Source: an uncultured Eubacteriales bacterium (GTDB lineage: Bacteria; Bacillota; Clostridia; Christensenellales; CAG-917). From it: a stretch of DNA of 64,000 nt. The position numbers and the translations under genes are program-made. Shown here one piece after another: positions 9,640 through 18,677 of the stretch (position 1 is the first letter of the stretch; each line of letters starts with the position of its first letter). The stretch covers positions 9,121 to 73,120 of the forward strand of contig URNP01000005.1 in assembly GCA_900549225.1 (NCBI GenBank). The letters are read 5' to 3'. The notes beneath the pieces are model-generated. The model searched no databases and was not told the DNA's origin. It worked only from the letters and a program-made list of their open reading frames with translations.

Positions 9640-10071
9640 ATGGACTTGAAGAATACGGCTTATTTTTTTGCAGCGTTTCGCAAGTTGCTAAAGAGTTACA
9701 CCGACTATCAACTCAAAGAATTGAAGGGGTATGACCTCACTCCCAACGAAATCGTGGTGCTTTCGAGTATCGGCGTCGTGGGAATGGCAAGCGACATTGC
9801 GCAAAACGCGTGCGTATCGAAGGCTCTGGTATCTCGAAGTGTAAAGGAACTTCGGGACAAAGGGCTTATTTGCGCGTCCATTTCCGAAGTGGACAAGCGC
9901 GAGCAAAAACTCTCGCTCACTCCCGAAGGGGAAAAGGTTGCGGAATTGATCGCCGAGGCAAATCATAAGTTTTATCGAGTGGCGTTCAAGCATTTCGAGG
10001 ACAACGAAAAGCGCGTACTTCAGGCACTAATGCAATTGATGCTCAACAATCTCGACGAGGAAGGGGAATGA
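9640..10071 (+). CDS. MarR-family transcriptional regulator
   Basis: The protein has 143 residues, the normal MarR size. A winged helix-turn-helix spans about residues 30-95: LTPNEIVVLSSIG, recognition-helix region SKALVSRSVKELRDKGLI, and a wing containing DKREQKLSLTPEG, which matches the DxRxxxxxLTxxG pattern of the family. The C-terminal helices would form the dimer interface. The predicted promoter ends at the ATG, so the mRNA may be leaderless. The stop overlaps the next gene (ATGA), so regulator and membrane protein are coupled. The ligand is unknown. Confidence 0.88.
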   Translation: MDLKNTAYFFAAFRKLLKSYTDYQLKELKGYDLTPNEIVVLSSIGVVGMASDIAQNACVSKALVSRSVKELRDKGLICASISEVDKREQKLSLTPEGEKVAELIAEANHKFYRVAFKHFEDNEKRVLQALMQLMLNNLDEEGE

Positions 10072-11288
10072 AATTTGACAGATTGATCGATCACAGGGAG
10101 GAGTCGGCAAAGCGGGCGCGCGAGAATATCGTGACTGTTTGCAAGTCGTTTGAAAATCGAAAATCAGGCAGCGAACAAGAAGCGGGCGCAAGCGCATATT
10201 TGCAAGAGCAACTCCGAGAATTTTGCGACGTAAAAGAAGATGAATTCGACGTTTATCCCGAAGCGTATTCGGGCGTGTTCTACATTGTGCCGACTTTTGC
10301 GATTTTGTCGCTCGTGGCATACTTTTTCACGGCTATGGTGTCAATGCTGCTTGCGCTTATCGGCATAGTCGTTTTGCTCGTTCAGTTCGTGATGAATCAA
10401 AGAGCGCTTGACTTGCTCTATCCCAAGAAGAAATCTCGCAACGCGACCGCGCTTTTGCACTGCACGGGCGAGGTCAAAAACAGAGTCTATTTCGTCGCAA
10501 ACGTCGACGCGACGCGTGAATGGACTCTCAAATACCGCATGGGCGGAACGATGTTTATCGCAACGCTGTTCGTTTTGCTGCTGGGGCTCGTATACACGGT
10601 GTGCGCAGATATCGCAAGATGGATAATCGTAGGCGGACTCGGCTCGCAAATCGCAAACGGTGGCACGCTTATCGTCGGCTACGTCGGCTTGGGATTTTTG
10701 CCGTTTTATATCGCAACCTATTTTGCAATAAACAAATCGAGAGTAGTGCCGGGCGCAAACGAGAATTTGAGCGGTTCGGCGGTCGCAATCGAAGTTATGC
10801 GTAGCATAAAGGAAAGCGAAACACCTCTCGAACACACCGAAGTCGGAGTGATTCTGACGGGTAGCGGAGCGGTCGGTTCACGCGGCGCGCACGCTTGGTG
10901 CGAGAAGTACGTCAAAGACGATGTGAAAACGTCTTTCGTTTGCCTTAACACTCTCAAAGAAGTGGATTCGCTCGGCGTAAACACGAGAGAGGGCAACGGA
11001 CTCGTCAAAAACGATTGCGCACTTGCCGATTTCGTCAAGAACTGTGCGGACGAGGCACAAATTCCTTTCAAAAAGCGTGCTCTTCTGTTCGGACACACCG
11101 ACAGCGCCGAGTTTTCAAGAAACGGCTTTTCAAGCGTGAGCATAACGGGGTACGCACCCAAAAGCCCCGAGTATCTGCACACGAGATACGACACGCCCGA
11201 CAACGTGAGCGAGCCGTGCCTTGAAAACGCATATACAGTCTGCGTGAAAATCGTGGAAAAACTCGAAGAGAGCGCCGTTTGCGATTGA
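10068..11288 (+). CDS. membrane M28-peptidase homologue with lost catalytic residues
   Basis: The 406-residue protein is a paralogue of the intact M28 protein at 39721-40989 and has the same plan: N-terminal part, two helices, first part of the peptidase fold, two or three helices, then the rest. In the intact paralogue the metal and catalytic positions are GHPDA, GANDN, GSEEAG, YSYDT and HTMRD. Here they read ANVDA, GANEN, GSGAVG, VCLNT and HTRYD. The first His, the bridging Asp, both Glu and the third ligand are changed; only the last His stays. It is probably a non-enzymatic membrane protein, perhaps a sensor or scaffold. It is translationally coupled to MarR. Confidence 0.8.
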   Translation: MKFDRLIDHREESAKRARENIVTVCKSFENRKSGSEQEAGASAYLQEQLREFCDVKEDEFDVYPEAYSGVFYIVPTFAILSLVAYFFTAMVSMLLALIGIVVLLVQFVMNQRALDLLYPKKKSRNATALLHCTGEVKNRVYFVANVDATREWTLKYRMGGTMFIATLFVLLLGLVYTVCADIARWIIVGGLGSQIANGGTLIVGYVGLGFLPFYIATYFAINKSRVVPGANENLSGSAVAIEVMRSIKESETPLEHTEVGVILTGSGAVGSRGAHAWCEKYVKDDVKTSFVCLNTLKEVDSLGVNTREGNGLVKNDCALADFVKNCADEAQIPFKKRALLFGHTDSAEFSRNGFSSVSITGYAPKSPEYLHTRYDTPDNVSEPCLENAYTVCVKIVEKLEESAVCD

Positions 11289-11339
11289 CTTTTCGACATT
11301 CGCTCGGGAAAACGAAAAATCTAATAAACACATATAATT

Positions 11340-11372
11340 ACGCTCGTTTGCTTTCGCAATGCGAGCGTTTTT
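11340..11372 (+). terminator. intrinsic terminator after the MarR operon
   Basis: ACGCTCG pairs with CGAGCGT across a loop of about 15 bases that can form a further short stem, and is followed by five T residues. Confidence 0.75.
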
Positions 11373-11462
11373 CCAGAATTGCGTACTTTTCAAATCTCGA
11401 AACATATGTTATATTGCTTGTAAGGGCGCATTTTGCGCAAAAACAATCTTAAAGAGGAAATT

Positions 11463-12770
11463 ATGAAAATCGTTTTTATCGGCGCAGGTATGGCATCGCT
11501 CGTTGCAAGCGAAAGACTCGCAAGAGCAGGATTCGACGTTGGCGTTTTTGAAAAGGACGCATACGCAAACATTTCGTACGACTGGCACGACGACATCAAT
11601 CGCGACGCTTTCGATATGTTCAATCTTCCGCTTCCCAAAGAGGGAACGTATTTTCCAAAGCGCAACTGGACGTTCGTTCCGCCCGCAGAGCGCATCGAAG
11701 TGAGTTTGCATATCCCCGAAAAAGAACTCGATTGGTCAACCGAAAGGCGCATTCTTGCCCAGCAGTACGTTGACAGAGCAAAGGACGTCGTGGATTTCCA
11801 CTTCGCGACGCCCGTTGACAGCCTTATCGTCGAAGGCGGCAAGGTGAAGGGAATCGTGGCAAACGGCGAGAAATTCTACGCCGACCTCGTCGTTGACAAT
11901 TCGGGCGCAATGTCACCGTTCAGAGGTCAACTTCCAAAATCCGCGCACGTCACTGCAAAACCGCAAAACAACGAGATTTTCGTTGCCTATCGTGCATTCC
12001 ACAAGAAAGCCGACGGAGTCAAAGACCCCGAAAACACCAACAAGGCGTATCTCAAACACCTCGGCGAAGAGGGCATCAGTTGGAGTATCGTCGATCCTGC
12101 AGGCACTGTGAACGTGCTTATCGGAAGAGCGGGGCAACTTGACAAGCAAACCTTCGATCGCGCGTATAAGGCTCTCAAAGCCTCAAATCCCATCATCAGC
12201 GACGAAATCGTTCGCGGAGGTCGCACCTGCATCATTCCCATCAGATATCCGCTTACGCGCATGATGACTGACGGCTACGCCGCAATCGGCGACGCCGCGT
12301 TTATGACTATTCCGATGATCGGGAGCGGCATTGAAAACTCGATGAAAGCCGCGTGCATTTTGGCTGACGTCATCATCAAATCAAATTCCGTCAAAAAAGA
12401 GGATTTGTGGAAATACGAGGTTGAGTATTACAAACTTCGCGGCGGCGATCACGTCGGCATCGACATTCTCAAACGCTGGCTTTTGGGCGCAAAACCGCAA
12501 GATCTCGATTGGCTCTTTGAAAAGGGCGTCGTTGACGACAGCAACATGGCGGCAGGCGCAACGGGCAAACTCATCGTGCTTTCTCCAAAAGACTTGGTCG
12601 TGAAGGTGGCAAGAGGGTGGACGAAACTTCCGTTGCTCCTTGCAATGAACAATATGCTTATGCGCTCCAAAAAAGCGGCAAAAATCGCAAAGCATATTCC
12701 CCAAACCTACGACGAAGAGAAGATCGCAAAGTGGGAGAGCAAAATCGAGAAACTCGTATACCACAAATAG
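11463..12770 (+). CDS. FAD-dependent oxidoreductase, geranylgeranyl-reductase-like
   Basis: The protein has 435 residues from the ATG at 11463, preceded by AGAGGA; an upstream TTG at 11433 is less likely. The N-terminus is a Rossmann dinucleotide fold, IGAGMASLVASERL, with a later acidic residue in VFEKD. The second FAD motif is AAIGDAAFMTIPMIGSGIE near residues 275-293, as in the geranylgeranyl reductase/FixC group. The C-terminal 110 residues are helical and specific to this subgroup. The substrate is unknown. It stands alone, with a plausible TATATT -10 box at 11410. A close paralogue at 27212-28543 is broken by a stop codon. Confidence 0.8.
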   Translation: MKIVFIGAGMASLVASERLARAGFDVGVFEKDAYANISYDWHDDINRDAFDMFNLPLPKEGTYFPKRNWTFVPPAERIEVSLHIPEKELDWSTERRILAQQYVDRAKDVVDFHFATPVDSLIVEGGKVKGIVANGEKFYADLVVDNSGAMSPFRGQLPKSAHVTAKPQNNEIFVAYRAFHKKADGVKDPENTNKAYLKHLGEEGISWSIVDPAGTVNVLIGRAGQLDKQTFDRAYKALKASNPIISDEIVRGGRTCIIPIRYPLTRMMTDGYAAIGDAAFMTIPMIGSGIENSMKAACILADVIIKSNSVKKEDLWKYEVEYYKLRGGDHVGIDILKRWLLGAKPQDLDWLFEKGVVDDSNMAAGATGKLIVLSPKDLVVKVARGWTKLPLLLAMNNMLMRSKKAAKIAKHIPQTYDEEKIAKWESKIEKLVYHK

Positions 12771-12891
12771 CCTGTTATAAACGGATGTGCTGTCAATGCC
12801 AATCTGTATAATCGGTTGCCTCTTAAATTGCTCGATTGCCTTTTTGACGTTCACTTGGACAGCGGAAATGGACAGGGCGTTGAATTATAGT

Positions 12892-13269
12892 ATGAAAAAG
12901 AAAATTCGTACTAAAAAAATTCCGCTTTGATTTCCGTCGGACAGAAAAAACGAATCGGCTTTCGGCCCTTCGTTGGAAGAGCCGAACGAGGGGACTTATT
13001 TGCCTGCCTTTGTAAGTTGTATAATAACGTATGCGATACTGTTTGCGTCCGTTATAGCGCAAATTGTCGTTCATTGTGTTGTCAAAGTCGATAAGGTCGA
13101 TGCCTATATGATGCTCGGAACGGCCGCGGCAAATATCCTCAATACGTGTGTTGTTCGTTCGATTGTCGAGCATTATGTGCGCAAATATTCTTGGAACAAA
13201 CCGTATTATATGAACAAAATATCGGCAATCCAAAAGGATAAAGACAAAGACGATAAGCAAAGAAAATAA
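12892..13269 (+). pseudogene. small membrane protein, probably a broken gene
   Basis: From the ATG at 12892 the frame reads MKKKIRTKKIPL, meets TGA at 12928, and then continues open to 13269. The open part has one clear hydrophobic helix (FVSCIITYAILFASVIAQIVV), a second weaker one, and a charged Lys/Asp tail. A TTG at 12973 could start a 98-residue protein, but it has no ribosome site. A terminator follows directly. I read this as a small membrane-protein gene with an in-frame stop, or a gene using a poor TTG start; no family is recognised. Confidence 0.4.
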
Positions 13270-13300
13270 AAATAGCACCGCAATAAGCGGTGCTATTTTT
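13268..13300. terminator. bidirectional terminator between convergent genes
   Basis: A 14-base arm ending in TAGCACCGC pairs across AATAA with GCGGTGCTA and five T residues, with A residues on the other side. It separates the plus-strand small gene from the minus-strand sulfatase. Confidence 0.85.
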
Positions 13301-13314
13301 ATTTGTCGAATAAT

Positions 13315-15495
13315 TTATCTATTTATTCCGCGACGGTTGGTTTTCATCTCTTTGCGGAAGGCTTTGAGTTCGGCAAGAAGTTTGTTTGCGATATCGGGGT
13401 AGGTCTTTGACAGACTGTAGCCCTCTGCAGGGTCGGTGTCGAGGTTGAAGAGGTAGTTTTTGTACACTTGGTCGATGAAAGCCGAGTTTTCCGTGCGCAC
13501 CTTGTCGTAGTATTTGAAATCGTACGTTACGCCGTTCAGTTCAACCGCCATTTGCACTGCTTGGCACTTGCCTTTTTTGAGATAGAAGAGTTTGTCGTGC
13601 ACGCGCGTGGACGTGGGGACGGTGCAGTTCCAAAGCGACGTAAGGTCAACGCCGTCGATGGTTCTGTCGGAGGGCAGATACACGCTTCCGTCCGCATTTT
13701 TGATGCCGCAGTAACTCAAAATCGTGTTGAACAAGTCAAAGTTCATACTGCTTGCGTCGATATGCTTCGTGGTTGCCGTGGTTGCCACGCTCGATTTAAC
13801 CTTGCTTGCAACGTTCTCTTGCGAAGTGCGCTGGGAGTTGTTCTCCCACTGATAGTACTTGTAGGTTTCGCTCTCGATTGCGTCGCCTTGACCGACGCCG
13901 CCGTTTGGATAACTCACGAGAATAGGCACTTTCATACCGCCCTCGAAAGTGGTGTTTTTTCTGCCTCTCATATCACCCGTGACGCCCTCTCTGCCGGGGC
14001 CGTTGTCGGAGGTGAACACGACGAGAGTGTTGTCATAGAGCGTGCCTGTCCCGCTTGGGTCGGGCGTGTTTTTGAGATAGTTCAAAATGTCGCCGAGATA
14101 TTTGTCAAACTCCTCGATACATTGCACGTAGGTGTCGTCCGCCGTGTTGCCCTTGCCCTCGCCGCTGTTGTCCGAGAAAATGGGGAAGTGCGGCCACGGA
14201 GTCGTGTAGTATGCAAGGAATTTTTCGTTTTGTTTGACGGAGGTATCGATGAAGTTTATCATCTCTGCCGTAAGCAGTCTTGTGCTTTCGGACTGGTCGA
14301 GGTTCTCCTTGTGCGTGCGCACTTCTTGGGAGTGGAGATTGCCCTTGGCGTCTACCTCGTCCTTAACCCAGTTGTATGGAGTCATATCGTTGACGTAGTA
14401 ACTGCCGTAGAAATAGTTGAATCCTTGATTTGTCGGCAGATATTCGCCGTAGTCGCCGAGATTCCACTTGCCGATGCAACCCGTATTGTAGCCTGCTGCT
14501 TGCAAAACTTCCGCAAAAGTGATTTCGTCGCCGAGAATGCCGTCAACGTTGTTGAGAAATTGATAGGGATTGAGGAAGTGCGTGGGAGACCACGGATTTG
14601 ATTGAATATCGCTTGGGAACACGACGTTGTCGAGATATCCGCGCGAGGAATATCTGCCCGTGAGAATTGAAAATCTCGACGGGGAACACACGGGAGATGC
14701 GGAATAGAAGTTGTCCATCATGATTCCGCCGTCCGCGATGGAGTCGATATTCGGGGTGTTTATCGTTGCGTTTACGGAGTCGGTCACCGTTCCGCTTGCG
14801 CCGTCGATGCGAGACGCGAGATAACTGTAAGCCGAGATATCGCTGTACGCCATATCGTCCATAAGGATGACGAGAACGTTGGGATTATCTTGCGTTTTGT
14901 AATTCTTGTTAAATCCCTTGTTCTTTACGCTTGTAAGATAGTCTTCGTGACCTGCTTTAAGGCTTTCGACGGTGGGACGGCAGCGCAAGTTCATAAAGAA
15001 AACGTACACGATTGCCGTGCCTATCATCAAAAACGAGCAGACTGCGCAAGTGATTTTCAGAGCGGATTTTTTGGTGATAAATCTATCGGCAACGTACACG
15101 AGCGTGGCAAGAAGCACGGGGAAAAGAACTATGACGAAGTTGTACCAAAGATTCTTCCCGAAACTCTCCGCACCCCATATAAGGAAAAACACGAACAGAC
15201 CGCATATGCACACCATATACGATATCCACATATACAGCCCGACGTTGCTTTTTGCGAGCATACGTGCAAAGATAAACACGCCCGCCACGATTGCCAGAAT
15301 GTCGGCAATGAGGGGGAGGAAATTGTAGCCCGTGCACCACATAACGAGCATAAACGCAGAGCAAAGCGCAAGATAAACTATGTCGGAAATGCGCTTTGAT
15401 TTGTCGATATGCACGAATTTTTTGCCGTTGCACTCGGACTCGGTTTGGGGTTCGTCGTTTTGGACTTCAGCGTTGTTCACGTCAAGATTATCCAT
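13315..15495 (-). CDS. membrane-anchored Cys-type sulfatase
   Basis: The protein has 726 residues. Residues about 40-175 hold five hydrophobic helices; the rest is an extracellular arylsulfatase-type domain. The first metal site is VILMDDMAYSD. The sulfatase signature is CSPSRFSILTG, whose Cys would become formylglycine; Cys rather than Ser at this place is standard for enzymes matured by FGE or anaerobic sulfatase-maturating enzyme. A second metal site is seen in VVFTSDNGPG, followed by KVPILVSYPNGG. Expected activity is release of sulfate from sulfated glycans or glycosides. Fusion to a multi-helix membrane domain is unusual for secreted sulfatases. AGAGGTGG precedes the ATG. Confidence 0.88.
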   Translation of the reverse strand: MDNLDVNNAEVQNDEPQTESECNGKKFVHIDKSKRISDIVYLALCSAFMLVMWCTGYNFLPLIADILAIVAGVFIFARMLAKSNVGLYMWISYMVCICGLFVFFLIWGAESFGKNLWYNFVIVLFPVLLATLVYVADRFITKKSALKITCAVCSFLMIGTAIVYVFFMNLRCRPTVESLKAGHEDYLTSVKNKGFNKNYKTQDNPNVLVILMDDMAYSDISAYSYLASRIDGASGTVTDSVNATINTPNIDSIADGGIMMDNFYSASPVCSPSRFSILTGRYSSRGYLDNVVFPSDIQSNPWSPTHFLNPYQFLNNVDGILGDEITFAEVLQAAGYNTGCIGKWNLGDYGEYLPTNQGFNYFYGSYYVNDMTPYNWVKDEVDAKGNLHSQEVRTHKENLDQSESTRLLTAEMINFIDTSVKQNEKFLAYYTTPWPHFPIFSDNSGEGKGNTADDTYVQCIEEFDKYLGDILNYLKNTPDPSGTGTLYDNTLVVFTSDNGPGREGVTGDMRGRKNTTFEGGMKVPILVSYPNGGVGQGDAIESETYKYYQWENNSQRTSQENVASKVKSSVATTATTKHIDASSMNFDLFNTILSYCGIKNADGSVYLPSDRTIDGVDLTSLWNCTVPTSTRVHDKLFYLKKGKCQAVQMAVELNGVTYDFKYYDKVRTENSAFIDQVYKNYLFNLDTDPAEGYSLSKTYPDIANKLLAELKAFRKEMKTNRRGINR

Positions 15496-15539
15496 AATTC
15501 CACCTCTGTATTTTGTTTGATAATAAAATATCGTTTGTT

Positions 15540-17048
15540 TTAGTTGTTTTTGCTCGTCGGCACTACGTTGAGATAACTCTTTCTCCAGGAGTTAGGATTG
15601 AACAGAAGCAATATAGGTAAGATTTCGAGTCGTCCGAGCAACATATCGAAGGAAAGCACGAGTTTTGCAAAAATCGTGTAACTTGCAAAGTTGCCCTTAG
15701 GACCGACCGCGCCGCTTCCCGGTCCTATGTTGTTGAAGCATGCGATGACGGCAGAGAAGTTGGTTTCAAACGCGTCATACGCTCCGAAATCGTTGTTGCC
15801 TATCGAGATGAGCAGCACGGACACGAAAACGATAAACATATAGATGATGAAGAAACTCTTGACGTTGCGCCTCGTCGTTTCGTCAATGGGAGCGCCGTCC
15901 ATCTTCGGAGTGTAAACTGAGCGAGGCGAAAGCGTCTTTTTGACGTTGATTATCGAGGATTTGGAGAGGATAACCACGCGCGACACCTTGAGTCCGCCCG
16001 CCGTCGAGCCTGCACAGCCGCCTATGCACATAACCGAAAGCAGAACTATGCGCGAGAACACGGGCCACTTCGTGTAGTCCGCCGTGCCGAATCCCGACGT
16101 ACTCATCAGCGACGATACGTTGAACGCGGCGTCTTTGAGTGCGGTGGCAAAGTTGTCGTAGGTTTTTGAAACCATAAGATTTGCAACGATAATCGCAACC
16201 GCCGAAACGTAAATGGATACGAACCAGGCAAGTTCCTCGTTGCGTATCGCTTTGAGGAAATGGCCTATCAAAATGAGATAGTAGAGTGTGAAGTTGATTG
16301 AGAACAGAAGCATAAACACCGTGAGAGTCACTTCGATTCCGACGGAGTTGTAGTACGCAATGCTCGTCGCTTTTACGCCGAATCCGCCCGTCGACGCCGT
16401 TGAGAAAGCGTGGCAGAAACTGTCGAACACGGGCATTTTCAGCGCGCAAAGTATGCCCACCAAAATGAAGGTCATCACGATATAAATTGCGTACAAAATG
16501 AGAGAAGTGAAGCGCAATTTGCTCACGATTTTTCCGAATTGCGGGCCGGGAATTTCCGCTTTTGCAAGAGCGGTTGACATTTTGTCGTTTTTGGGAATGA
16601 ACACAATTACGAACACTAAAACGCCCATACCGCCGATAAACTGCGTCAGCGCGCGCCAGAACAGCAGAGATTTGGGAAGCGCCTCGACGTCTGTGAGTAT
16701 GCTCGAACCCGTGGTGGTATAGCCCGATATCGTTTCAAAAAGTGCGTCGATATAGTTGGGGATATATCCAGATACGCGGAACGGAATCGCACTCACGAGC
16801 GCGACGAAAATCCAAAACAGAGCGCACATTGCAAACCCGCTCGTAGAGCGCATATCGCGCTTGTCCTTGGGAGGTCTGACGATTATGCCGACCACGCCGA
16901 GAAGCAGACACACGCCGATTGCGATGCCGAAACCGAGTATGGTCGTATCCTCTTGATAGCCTATTGACATAAAGAGAGGAATGGACATCAGCGCTCCGAT
17001 TATGATGGCGATTTCGCCCAAAGCGAATGCAAGCAAACGTAAATTCAT
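15540..17048 (-). CDS. trkH: TrkH-type potassium transporter membrane subunit
   Basis: The 502-residue protein has the four M1-P-M2 repeats of the Trk/Ktr/HKT family. The selectivity-filter loops are visible in order: TTTGSS, STGGFG, STSGFG and NNIGPG, each with its key Gly. It imports K+ in complex with a TrkA-type RCK protein. It is encoded just downstream of trkA, with 5 bases between stop and start, so the two are one operon on the minus strand. The length is normal for the family. Confidence 0.92.
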   Translation of the reverse strand: MNLRLLAFALGEIAIIIGALMSIPLFMSIGYQEDTTILGFGIAIGVCLLLGVVGIIVRPPKDKRDMRSTSGFAMCALFWIFVALVSAIPFRVSGYIPNYIDALFETISGYTTTGSSILTDVEALPKSLLFWRALTQFIGGMGVLVFVIVFIPKNDKMSTALAKAEIPGPQFGKIVSKLRFTSLILYAIYIVMTFILVGILCALKMPVFDSFCHAFSTASTGGFGVKATSIAYYNSVGIEVTLTVFMLLFSINFTLYYLILIGHFLKAIRNEELAWFVSIYVSAVAIIVANLMVSKTYDNFATALKDAAFNVSSLMSTSGFGTADYTKWPVFSRIVLLSVMCIGGCAGSTAGGLKVSRVVILSKSSIINVKKTLSPRSVYTPKMDGAPIDETTRRNVKSFFIIYMFIVFVSVLLISIGNNDFGAYDAFETNFSAVIACFNNIGPGSGAVGPKGNFASYTIFAKLVLSFDMLLGRLEILPILLLFNPNSWRKSYLNVVPTSKNN

Positions 17049-17053
17049 AAGCC

Positions 17054-18406
17054 TTAGTTGTCGAGAATATCTCTCAAATCGTCAAGACCTTCTTCGAGCG
17101 TGACGATGATAACGCTGTCTCCCAATTTTATGACGTCTTGTCCCGAGGGAGTGATAAGCACGCCTTTGCGGATTATGCCCGCAACGAGCAAGTGCTTTTT
17201 GAGATTGAGTTTTTGGAGAGGGACGTCAAACTTTTTGAAGTTTTCATTTGCCTCGAATTCCAAAATTTCGGTTGAATCGTCGATGATATGGAACATACGC
17301 TTGACCGTACTGCCTGATTTGTTGCTCAAAAGGCGTACGAAGCGGATGATGTGGTCTGCCGTCGAGTTTTTGGTGGAAACCGCGCTGTAAATGCCGCTCT
17401 TTTGCAGCATATCGTAATAGCCGAGTTGGTCTATTTTGGTGATGACTTTCGGCACGTTTTGCGATGCGGCAAACATACTCATAATGATATTCTGCTCGTC
17501 GATATTGCCCAGTGCCACGAAAGCGTCCGTCGTCGAAATATTCTCTTCTTGGAGCAATTCTTGGTCTGTGCCGTCGCCGAGAATGACGTTCACTTTTTTG
17601 AAAGTCTGCGAGAAAGTTTCGGCGGTTTGCAGATTTTTTTCGATGAGTTTTGAGTGAATACCGAGTTTGTCGAGTTCTTGGCAAAGATAGTACGCCGTCG
17701 TCGAGCCGCCCACGATAATAGCGTCTTTTGCCTGCTTGTTCCATCCGAGTTGCTTGAAAAAGAGCGAGATATCTTTTGCCGTGGCGGTGAGGAAGAGCCT
17801 GTCTTCTGCCTGAATGACGAAGTCGCCGCCCGGGATAATCGCTTTTCCGTCGCGCTTTGCCGCGCAGATAAGCACTTTTGCCTTGGATTTGCTTCCGAGA
17901 TTTTTGAGTTCCAATCCTACGAGATCGCTGTCGCCACTCACTCTGAATTCCACGAGTTCGACTTTCCCGTTTGAAAATTCGTTGACTTTGATTGCTGAGG
18001 GGAAGCGAAGCATACGGCTGATTTCAAGCGCCGCCTCGTATTGCGGATTGACAAGTAGATTGATGCCGAAGTCGTTTTCGTTGCCGAAAAGTTCGAGATA
18101 TTCGGGCTTGGAAACTCGCGCGATAGTCTTTTTCGCGCCGAGTCTTTTTGCTATGATACAGCAAAGAATATTCAGTTCGTCGTGGTTGGTCGCGCCGATA
18201 AAAAGTTCGGCAAAAGCGACGTTTGCTTCTTTGAGAACGTCTGCGCTTGCGCTGTTGCCGATGACGCCTTTCACGTCAAAATGATTGACGGCTTTTTCCA
18301 CCTTATCGCCGTTTATGTCAACGACGACGATATTGTGTCCCTCGTCGGTGAGTTCCTGCATAAGGGTAGTGCCGACTGCGCCCAAACCGCTGATGATTAT
18401 GTCCAT
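17054..18406 (-). CDS. trkA: TrkA-type RCK regulator of potassium uptake
   Basis: The protein has 450 residues from the ATG at 18406, which has GAGG upstream; the frame stays open further upstream but that part is not conserved-looking. It has two RCK_N/RCK_C halves. The first Rossmann motif is GLGAVGTTLMQEL with VVVDIN following; the second, degenerate motif is VGGSTTAYYLCQEL near residue 230. It binds NAD(H) and/or nucleotides and gates TrkH on the cytoplasmic face. Two-domain proteins of this size are typical TrkA rather than single-domain KtrA. Confidence 0.9.
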   Translation of the reverse strand: MDIIISGLGAVGTTLMQELTDEGHNIVVVDINGDKVEKAVNHFDVKGVIGNSASADVLKEANVAFAELFIGATNHDELNILCCIIAKRLGAKKTIARVSKPEYLELFGNENDFGINLLVNPQYEAALEISRMLRFPSAIKVNEFSNGKVELVEFRVSGDSDLVGLELKNLGSKSKAKVLICAAKRDGKAIIPGGDFVIQAEDRLFLTATAKDISLFFKQLGWNKQAKDAIIVGGSTTAYYLCQELDKLGIHSKLIEKNLQTAETFSQTFKKVNVILGDGTDQELLQEENISTTDAFVALGNIDEQNIIMSMFAASQNVPKVITKIDQLGYYDMLQKSGIYSAVSTKNSTADHIIRFVRLLSNKSGSTVKRMFHIIDDSTEILEFEANENFKKFDVPLQKLNLKKHLLVAGIIRKGVLITPSGQDVIKLGDSVIIVTLEEGLDDLRDILDN

Positions 18407-18620
18407 TTGATTCCTCTTTTTCGATTCGTCTTTTAGAAGTATATAGATTATAACACTTATAAAGTATAATAACAACCATAAATTCAAAACTCGGTCGTTT
18501 CTCATATTTTTCGTGCGCAACGTTCGATTGCGTAATTTGCCTCTTTTCAGGCGTTTAATTTTAACGAAGTTCACGTTATTGCAGGTGTTACATTTGAAAT
18601 CATAATTTATCGTGTATGAA

Positions 18621-18648
18621 AAAATCCGACGATTTTTCGTCGGATTTT
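18621..18648 (-). terminator. intrinsic terminator for the DUF5058 pair
   Basis: Twelve-base arms containing ATCCGACGA/TCGTCGGAT with a 4-base loop. Read on the minus strand it ends in a run of T residues and lies 30 bp after the stop of the upstream minus-strand gene. Confidence 0.8.
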
Positions 18649-18677
18649 CATAAATACTATTGTAAGATGCGATTTAA

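Noticed and set aside
13468..14601. Long plus-strand frame of 377 codons
   Set aside because: It lies antisense to the conserved sulfatase domain and is a by-product of its codon use.
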